Shown here: positions 1 through 5,127 of the stretch, piece by piece
Position numbering within the stretch: the first letter of the stretch is position 1
Layout: every line of letters begins with the position of its first letter
Origin: Bacteroidota bacterium
GTDB taxonomy: Bacteria > Bacteroidota > Bacteroidia > Chitinophagales > Chitinophagaceae
Reading direction: 5' to 3'
NCBI GenBank assembly: GCA_947457085.1
Contig: CANGUS010000099.1
Span: 1 to 6,730, forward strand
DNA: 6,730 nt
Made by a program: the position numbers and the translations under genes
Notes under the pieces: model-generated
Seen by the model: only the letters and a program-made list of their open reading frames with translations
Databases searched by the model: none
Told to the model about the DNA's origin: nothing

Positions 1-676
1 CTTTTTTTTCTATTTTTTCAATATAATCCATTGCAAAAGGAATTTTACAAGCTGTTCCACCCATTTCAACCTTTATTTTTCCTATTGCTAAAGCTGTTTT
101 TTTTGCTTTTTCAAGTAGATTTGGGATATAAGTCCCGACAGAAATCACAAAACCGTTCATGGTATACTGTATTCTATTTTCTGCTCCATGAATTTCTTTT
201 TGAATTCGTTTGAGTAGGCTTTCAATTTGTTTTTTATCTAATTGTTCATCTGGCAAGTAACTGATCACTAAGCTCATTGTATTCCAGCCAGCAGTTGCAA
301 TTTTTTCTTCTTTCGAATTTATCCAATCTAATGCAATTTGCCAACCTAAAGGACTTTCAGCTGCAACAAATGGGACGGTATATTCACTGTGCATATTCCA
401 TGTTGCATTTTTTGCCCAACGATTAAAATCAGCTTTGGTCATTTTTTTCTCATCCCCAATTAAACCGGCTAAATACATGGCATCACTGTTCCCAGTATCG
501 TACAATTCAATTGCTAATTCATGATTTTTTTTTATTTGTTTAACGATTGTTTTTAAATCTCCAACTTTTACTCCAAAGGTTGTATCTGCTGGAGCACCGT
601 GTTGGATATGTGTTTTTTTTGTTTGCTCGTTGCCTAAAGATTTAAGAGTTTGCATAATAGTATTTACATCCATCAT
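1..676 (-). CDS. DNA alkylation repair protein, AlkD-like HEAT-repeat family (C-terminus cut by window edge)
   Basis: Reading the minus strand from the ATG at 676-674 gives an open frame of 225 codons to the left edge with no stop. The protein starts MMDVNTIMQTLKSLGNEQTK, and I recognise the family from three blocks: KSLGNEQTKKT near residues 12-22, FGVKVGDLKTIVKQIKK at 34-50, and YDTGNSDAMYLAGLI at 59-73. A later block, YTMNGFVISVGTYI at 171-184, and the near-terminal GGTACKIPF at 206-214 also fit. The family's usual length is about 235-240 residues, so perhaps 10-15 are missing. Family members are all-helical HEAT-like solenoids that bind DNA; characterised AlkD excises bulky or positively charged alkylated bases. 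Here the stretch expected to hold AlkD's catalytic W-D-x-x-D reads WNMHS (residues 93-97), so glycosylase activity is uncertain. Start: two adjacent ATGs (676 and 673) cannot be told apart. The upstream peptidase gene is closed by a terminator, so this gene probably has its own promoter in 677-724. Family assignment is firm; activity is inferred. Confidence 0.88.
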   Translation of the reverse strand, partial: MMDVNTIMQTLKSLGNEQTKKTHIQHGAPADTTFGVKVGDLKTIVKQIKKNHELAIELYDTGNSDAMYLAGLIGDEKKMTKADFNRWAKNATWNMHSEYTVPFVAAESPLGWQIALDWINSKEEKIATAGWNTMSLVISYLPDEQLDKKQIESLLKRIQKEIHGAENRIQYTMNGFVISVGTYIPNLLEKAKKTALAIGKIKVEMGGTACKIPFAMDYIEKIEKK

Positions 677-724
677 CCATTCATTTTTAAAAGTAAAATT
701 ATATATTTTGATTTTATAAAAATA

Positions 725-752
725 AAAAAGCCTCGAAAAATCGAGGCTTTTT
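725..752 (-). terminator. Intrinsic terminator of the M13 peptidase gene
   Basis: A perfect inverted repeat: GCCTCGA (730-736), loop AAAA (737-740), TCGAGGC (741-747). The stem is extended by five A (725-729) pairing with five T (748-752). On the minus strand the hairpin is followed by a T-rich tract, TTTTTTATTTTTAT, as expected of a Rho-independent terminator. It begins 19 bases after the stop codon of the peptidase gene. Because A-tracts and T-tracts lie on both sides it could also stop plus-strand transcription. It separates the peptidase from the repair gene, whose start lies 49 bases further along. Confidence 0.9.
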
Positions 753-770
753 AAGATTTTAATCAAATGA

Positions 771-2831
771 TTACCAAACTTTGGCACGTTGTGCTTCTGG
801 TTTATACATTTTGTTTCCTTCTTTTACATTAAAAGCAGCATAAAAAGGAGCAAAATTAGATAATGGCCCATTGCAACGATGTTCACCTGGACTGTGTACA
901 TCCGTTACTAAACGTTGTTCTGCTTCTTCTGGACGAATATTTTGACGCCATACTTGTGCCCAACTTAAGAAGAAGCGTTGGTCTGGTGTAAAGCCGTCAA
1001 TTTTTTCATTTGATTGGCCTTGTTTTGTACGTTTGAATGCATCATAACCAATGGTTACACCACCTAAATCGGCAATATTTTCACCTAAAGTCAAAGCTCC
1101 ATTTACGTGTTTATTGTCTAAAATTGTGAATGCATTATATTGTTCAACTACCATTTTTGTTTTTGCATCAAAACGAGCTTTGTCATCAGCGCTCCACCAG
1201 TTTTTCAAATTTCCATCAGCTGCATATTGACAACCTTGATCATCGAAACCATGCGTCATTTCGTGTCCAATTACTCCACCGATAGCACCATAAATGACAG
1301 CATCATCAGCATTTTTTTCAAAGAAAGGATATTGTAAAATTCCTGCAGGGAAAACGATTTCGTTGAAAGCCGGATTATAATATGCATTTACTGTTGGAGG
1401 AGTCATTCCCCATTCTGTTTTATCAACTGGTTTACCTAATTTGCTGATCATGTAGTTATAATCAAATACATTGGAAGCCATAATATTTTTTACATAGTTT
1501 GTGCCAATTTCTAAGCCTTTGTAATCTCTCCATTTATCAGGATAACCAATTTTTTTGATGAATGAATGTAACTTATCAGTAGCTTTTGCTTTGGTGCTAT
1601 CACTCATCCAATCTAATGATTGAATACGGGATTCAAATGCAAATTGTAAATTATCTACTAACTCAAGCATTCTTTTTTTAGCTTCTGCAGTAAAATATTT
1701 ATCGGTATACATTTTTCCTAATTGATCTCCAACAGATCCATCAACTACAGCCAAAACTCTTTTCCAACGGGGTTTTTGCTCTTGTTGGCCTCTCATAATT
1801 TTGCCATAAAAATTGAAACTTTCTTGGTCGAAATTTGAACTTAAATAACCTGCCATTCCTGAAATCATATGCCATTTTAAGTAAGTTTTCCAATGGTCAA
1901 TAGGGGTTGTTTGAATCATTTTGGCCAAAGCTTCAAAAAAAGCTGGTTGAGCAACTAATAATGTATCTTGACCTTTTATATTAATTTTTGATAAAAAATC
2001 AGCCCAATTGATTCCAGTAGTTTTCTTTGAAAAGTCTGCTAATGAATATTTATTGTATAGTTTATAAGGGTCTCTCATCGTTACTCTATCCATACTCACT
2101 TTAGCGATAGCGGTTTCCATTCCCATAATGATGGCAGCATGTTTTGCAGCATCAGCATCCTTTTCACCAGACAATTTCAACATATTTGTCATGTGAGCTA
2201 CATATTTTGTACGAATATCTGCTTCTTTAGCATCTGGTTTTAAGTAATAATCTCTATCTGGTAATCCTAAACCACCTTGAAATAAATTTCCAATATTTTT
2301 GGTAACCTCTTTATCATCTGGCCCCACATAAAAACTAAATAATGGGTTTGCATTTATTGTTGTTTGACGAGCAATTTCATTTATTAAAGAATTTGCATCT
2401 GTCAAGGCATTTATTTTATCTAACTCAGATTGTATTGCACTGATACCCGCTTTATTAATCGCATTTGTATCCATACCACTTCTGTACATATCACCAACCA
2501 TTTGAATTGGTGCTCCTTTTTCTGCGTCTGTAACCAATGCGGCATCTTCTAATAAACCTTGTAACGCTTTTTTATTAAATTCTTCTAATAAATTAAAACT
2601 TCCCCATCTAGTTTCTGATGCTGGAATTTCTGTTGTTTTCATCCATGCGCCATTTGCATATTGATAAAAATCATCTGCAGGATTTACTGTTGTGTCGATG
2701 TTTGATGGATCAATAAATTTTTTACCTGCAGGTAAAGAACTAAATTCTGAAGAGTCTGCTTTCTTTTCATTACAAGCAGAAAACGTAATGGCACTCAAAG
2801 ATGCTGCTACGATTAAATGTTTTAAATTCAT
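771..2831 (-). CDS. pepO: M13 family zinc metallopeptidase (neprilysin/PepO-like), lipoprotein
   Basis: A complete 686-residue protein, the normal length for family M13, which cleaves oligopeptides outside the cytoplasm. The N-terminus is a lipoprotein signal: hydrophobic residues 5-19, then lipobox FSAC with the acylated Cys at 20, so the enzyme is membrane-anchored in the periplasm or at the outer membrane. Residues after the Cys (NEKK) are not the acidic string typical of surface-exported Bacteroidota lipoproteins, so a periplasmic-facing site is the cautious reading. The N-terminal M13 domain covers roughly 45-430 and opens with PADDFYQYANGAWM (51-64). The catalytic domain follows: substrate-binding NAYYNP (482-487), zinc motif HEMTH (H523, E524, H527), third zinc ligand E584 with D588 in GENIADLGG, and H646/R652 in HSPGEHR. 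These match neprilysin's His711/Arg717 with identical spacing. The C-terminus ends in the family's KVW. All catalytic residues are present, so it should be active. It looks monocistronic, with a terminator 19 bases downstream. The physiological substrate is unknown. Confidence 0.96.
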   Translation of the reverse strand: MNLKHLIVAASLSAITFSACNEKKADSSEFSSLPAGKKFIDPSNIDTTVNPADDFYQYANGAWMKTTEIPASETRWGSFNLLEEFNKKALQGLLEDAALVTDAEKGAPIQMVGDMYRSGMDTNAINKAGISAIQSELDKINALTDANSLINEIARQTTINANPLFSFYVGPDDKEVTKNIGNLFQGGLGLPDRDYYLKPDAKEADIRTKYVAHMTNMLKLSGEKDADAAKHAAIIMGMETAIAKVSMDRVTMRDPYKLYNKYSLADFSKKTTGINWADFLSKINIKGQDTLLVAQPAFFEALAKMIQTTPIDHWKTYLKWHMISGMAGYLSSNFDQESFNFYGKIMRGQQEQKPRWKRVLAVVDGSVGDQLGKMYTDKYFTAEAKKRMLELVDNLQFAFESRIQSLDWMSDSTKAKATDKLHSFIKKIGYPDKWRDYKGLEIGTNYVKNIMASNVFDYNYMISKLGKPVDKTEWGMTPPTVNAYYNPAFNEIVFPAGILQYPFFEKNADDAVIYGAIGGVIGHEMTHGFDDQGCQYAADGNLKNWWSADDKARFDAKTKMVVEQYNAFTILDNKHVNGALTLGENIADLGGVTIGYDAFKRTKQGQSNEKIDGFTPDQRFFLSWAQVWRQNIRPEEAEQRLVTDVHSPGEHRCNGPLSNFAPFYAAFNVKEGNKMYKPEAQRAKVW

Positions 2832-3042
2832 TTTTTTAAAATTATTTTGAATCTCAAAAGTAAATCGTTTTTTTCAGTATGATTAGAAAAAATGATAAAA
2901 GGTCATAAATTGAGATATATGTAATTATTACTTCTTTGATTACCTATAGGAGATATTTTAATGAATATCTGTTAAAATTCATCTAATTCAGAAGAATGAT
3001 ATGAAAAACTATTATTTTTTATTATTTTTGAGCAATCTATTC
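2832..3042. other. Divergent intergenic region between pepO (minus) and ftsX (plus)
   Basis: This very AT-rich stretch of 211 bases must hold promoters for both the peptidase gene and the ftsX cluster. I see no RNA gene, no strong inverted repeat and no intact small gene in it. On the plus strand TTTG at 2935-2938 could serve as a Bacteroidota -33 element, but the best downstream -7 candidate (TATTTTAA, 2954-2961) is a poor match and only 15 bases away, so I do not call a promoter for ftsX. The last 42 bases (3001-3042) are an in-frame upstream extension of ftsX that I consider non-coding. Confidence 0.6.
2855..2862 (-). promoter_or_regulatory. Possible -7 element of the pepO promoter
   Basis: The minus strand reads TACTTTTG here, a full match to the Bacteroidota primary sigma factor -7 consensus TAnnTTTG. 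It lies 23 bases upstream of the pepO ATG, which would leave a short leader of about 17 bases. No clear TTTG -33 element is seen at the usual distance upstream, so the call rests on one box in an AT-rich sequence and is weak. Confidence 0.35.
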
Positions 3043-3915
3043 ATGGAACAGTTAGAAAGTACTAAAGTTAAAAAGGGAAAAGCAACCTATATCTACTCAA
3101 TTATTGGAGTTGCATTGGTTTTGTTTTTATTGGGATCATTGGGCTGGTTAGTAATCAATGCGGGTCAATTATCTAACTCAATGAAAGAAAAAATTGAAAT
3201 CAATGTTGAGTTAAATGATAACAATAGAGAAGAAAAAGGGTTGCAATTAAAAAAAATAATAGAGGAACAAGCATTTACTAAACAAGCAGATTATGTCTCT
3301 AAAGAAAAAGCTTCAGAAATATTTAAATTAGAAGTAGGCGAAGAGTTCAACCAAGTATTGGATATCAATCCATTATACGCTTCAATAAACATTCATTTAC
3401 ATTCAGAATACATGAATGCAGACAGTATTCGAAAAATTGAGGCTTTTTTAAAGCAAAGCAATGTAGTAAGAAGTGTTTACTATCAAAAAAACTTGGTAGA
3501 CATTATGAATAGCAATGTAAAAAGAATAGGATTATTGATTTTAGTAATTTCTTTATTCTTGATATTTTCTGTGATCATATTGATTGATAACACCATTCGT
3601 TTAGCCATGTATAGCAATCGTTTTTTAATAAAAACAATGCAAATGGTAGGTGCTACAAGGTGGTTTATCGCTAAACCATTTAATATCAGAAGTGTTATTA
3701 ATGGTATCATAAGCGCTTTGATTGCAATTATTGGAGTCTTGTCGCTAAAAGCTTTTGCAGAAAACTTATTACCCGAACTGAAAACATTAGCCAGCCTAAA
3801 ATGGATGGTTATTTTATGTTCAAGTATATTAGCCTTAGGAATCGTTATTTCATTGCTAAGTACCCATCGTTCAGTAGTAAAATATTTACGTACACAAATT
3901 GATGACTTATATTAA
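3043..3915 (+). CDS. ftsX: Cell division protein FtsX (permease-like subunit of FtsEX)
   Basis: FtsX is the membrane subunit of the FtsE-FtsX complex, which transmits ATP hydrolysis by FtsE across the inner membrane to activate peptidoglycan hydrolases at the septum. The 290-residue protein has the expected topology: a short cytoplasmic N-terminus, one membrane helix (about 17-39), an extracytoplasmic domain (about 40-158), then three helices (about 162-184, 217-238, 254-274). The cytoplasmic loop after helix 2 holds the FtsX signature MVGATRWFIAKPF (201-213), thought to contact FtsE. The frame is open back to an ATG at 3001. I chose 3043 because Bacteroidota FtsX proteins start just before a basic segment like KVKKGKATYIYS, whereas the 14 extra residues are hydrophobic and unlike the family. 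Against this, the 3001 ATG has a purine-rich AGAAG upstream (2990-2994). ftsE is not adjacent, which is common in this phylum. It is first in an apparent operon with the next two genes. Confidence 0.93.
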   Translation: MEQLESTKVKKGKATYIYSIIGVALVLFLLGSLGWLVINAGQLSNSMKEKIEINVELNDNNREEKGLQLKKIIEEQAFTKQADYVSKEKASEIFKLEVGEEFNQVLDINPLYASINIHLHSEYMNADSIRKIEAFLKQSNVVRSVYYQKNLVDIMNSNVKRIGLLILVISLFLIFSVIILIDNTIRLAMYSNRFLIKTMQMVGATRWFIAKPFNIRSVINGIISALIAIIGVLSLKAFAENLLPELKTLASLKWMVILCSSILALGIVISLLSTHRSVVKYLRTQIDDLY

Positions 3916-3933
3916 TTAAAATAAATAAAAATT

Positions 3934-4179
3934 ATGGCCTTAGATAAAAATAGCAGCTCAAATTCATTCCCTTTTGGAAAAGAAAATTACACGTTAATGT
4001 TCATTGGTTTGGGTGTCATTATTTTAGGATTTGTATTAATGGCAGGAGGTAAAAGTGCCGATCCGAAAATATTCAACGAAGCTGAAATTTATAGCACAAC
4101 ACGAATTACCATTGCACCTATTTTAGTAATTATTGGATTAATTATTGAAGGGTATGCAATTATGAAAAAGAGTAAATAA
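3934..4179 (+). CDS. DUF3098 family small membrane protein
   Basis: An 81-residue protein that I recognise as DUF3098, a Bacteroidota family of unknown function. Visible features are a polar Ser/Asn-rich start (1-11), the conserved block FPFGKENYTLMFIGLG (12-27), a first membrane helix (about 21-37) followed by MAGGKSADP (36-44), a central polar segment FNEAEIYSTTRITIAP (47-62), and a second helix (about 57-76) ending in the basic tail MKKSK. Two helices with a short connecting loop put both ends on the same side; the basic C-terminus suggests the cytoplasm. It begins 18 bases after the ftsX stop and lies 46 bases before uppP, so it is very likely co-transcribed with both. No catalytic motif is seen. 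A role alongside FtsX or lipid-carrier recycling is inferred from position alone. Confidence 0.92.
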   Translation: MALDKNSSSNSFPFGKENYTLMFIGLGVIILGFVLMAGGKSADPKIFNEAEIYSTTRITIAPILVIIGLIIEGYAIMKKSK

Positions 4180-4225
4180 TTAATTGATTAACTTACTCCT
4201 TTTTTAACTTTCAACATACTTCATA

Positions 4226-5023
4226 ATGACTACATTACAAGCAATTCTAATTGCTATTATAGAGGGTTTGACGGAATTTTTACCGATATCATCCACTGCA
4301 CACATGGTAATAACCAGTGCTTTGTTTAACATTTCAACAGATGATTTTACAAAGTATTTTGAAATTTGCATTCAGTTTGGAGCCATTTTATCGGTTGTTG
4401 TATTGTACTTTAAAAAGTTTATTAATTTCAAAAATCCAATGTTTTATGTAAAATTGATATTGGCTATCATTCCTTCGTTGATATTGGGTTTTTTATTAAA
4501 TGATTTTATAGACGATAATTTAGAAAATCCAACTTTCATCGCTGTCATTATGGTTTTAGGTGGCATTTTGTTATTGTTTGTTGATAAAATATTTACGAAA
4601 GTAGAAGTTGATGATGAACAACATATTGATAATAAATTGGCTTTCAAAGTTGGCTTATTTCAATGTTTAGCTATTGTTTTTCCTGGCTTAAGCAGAAGTG
4701 CTGCTACAATTATAGGGGGTATGTCTCAAAAAATATCTCGAAATGCAGCAGCCGAATTTTCATTTTTTTTAGCGGTTCCAACCATGTTTGCTGCTACAGC
4801 ATACAAAACATTAAAATATGTAAAAGTAAATGGAATGTTTACTCCAGATCAGTTAATTACATTAGGAATTGGAAATATAGCAGCATTCTTAGTTGCCATT
4901 TTAGCCATTAAATTTTTCATTGGATTTGTAAAAACGAAAGGTTTTAAAGTGTTTGGATATTACAGAATTGCTTTAGGTATGACTGTATTGATATTAATTG
5001 CAGCGGGTGTAATTACTCAATAG
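4226..5023 (+). CDS. uppP: Undecaprenyl-diphosphate phosphatase UppP (BacA family)
   Basis: UppP is an integral membrane enzyme that removes one phosphate from undecaprenyl diphosphate on the outer face of the inner membrane. This regenerates the carrier for peptidoglycan and other surface polymers; high activity gives bacitracin resistance. The 265-residue protein is of normal length and very hydrophobic. Both active-site motifs are present: EGLTEFLPISSTAH (13-26), with catalytic glutamates E13 and E17, S23 and H26, and PGLSRSAATIIGG (153-165) with R157, equivalent to E. coli Arg174. The block EFSFFLAVPTM (177-187) also fits the family. The residue usually Gly is Ala in each motif (A25, A159). 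The catalytic acid, His and Arg residues are all kept, so I expect activity. It sits 46 bases after the DUF3098 gene; that gap is AT-rich, has no terminator hairpin or recognisable ribosome-binding site, and suggests one transcript with ftsX. In many Bacteroidota truB comes next; here the cluster ends at a terminator instead. Confidence 0.96.
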   Translation: MTTLQAILIAIIEGLTEFLPISSTAHMVITSALFNISTDDFTKYFEICIQFGAILSVVVLYFKKFINFKNPMFYVKLILAIIPSLILGFLLNDFIDDNLENPTFIAVIMVLGGILLLFVDKIFTKVEVDDEQHIDNKLAFKVGLFQCLAIVFPGLSRSAATIIGGMSQKISRNAAAEFSFFLAVPTMFAATAYKTLKYVKVNGMFTPDQLITLGIGNIAAFLVAILAIKFFIGFVKTKGFKVFGYYRIALGMTVLILIAAGVITQ

Positions 5024-5074
5024 GCTTTTCAAAATTTTCGAAATTTATTTCAACGTTGGATAAACATTCACTAA

Positions 5075-5106
5075 AAAAAATCCGTTTCAATTGAAACGGA
5101 TTTTTT
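5075..5106. terminator. Bidirectional intrinsic terminator between uppP and rho
   Basis: A perfect 32-base palindrome: six A (5075-5080), then TCCGTTTCAATTGAAACGGA (5081-5100), then six T (5101-5106). As RNA it folds into an eight-pair stem TCCGTTTC/GAAACGGA with an AATT loop, flanked by A- and T-tracts that give a U-run on either strand. It lies 51 bases past the uppP stop and 21 bases past the rho stop, so it serves both convergent genes. Confidence 0.93.
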
Positions 5107-5127
5107 ATTATAAGTATTCATTGAAAT

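Noticed and set aside
31..213. Plus-strand frame of 60 codons, rich in Phe and Leu
   Set aside because: It lies antisense to the alkylation repair gene, whose poly-A Lys codons read as Phe in reverse. There is no family match or start signal.
1140..1337. Plus-strand frame of 65 codons within the peptidase region
   Set aside because: It is antisense to the highly conserved catalytic part of the M13 peptidase (including HEMTH) and looks like a composition shadow.
2935..2961. Possible ftsX promoter, TTTG at 2935 and TATTTTAA at 2954
   Set aside because: The second box matches the TAnnTTTG consensus poorly and the 15-base spacing is short. Chance matches are expected in sequence this AT-rich.
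3483..3710. Minus-strand frame of 75 codons
   Set aside because: It is antisense to membrane helix 2 and the signature loop of ftsX. Its hydrophobicity is a reflection of the sense strand.
4180..4225. TTAATTGATTAA near-palindrome between the DUF3098 gene and uppP, considered as terminator or operator
   Set aside because: It contains almost only A and T, the stem would be very weak, and no T-run follows in a terminator-like position.
4444..4911. Two frames inside uppP (minus 4444-4647, plus 4663-4911)
   Set aside because: Both overlap conserved UppP coding sequence in other frames, and the plus one is Cys/Ser/Tyr-rich nonsense-like protein.
5030..5052. Small AT inverted repeat around AAAATTTTCGAAATTT after uppP
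   Set aside because: It is too weak and imperfect to call, and the strong palindrome at 5075-5106 already explains termination.
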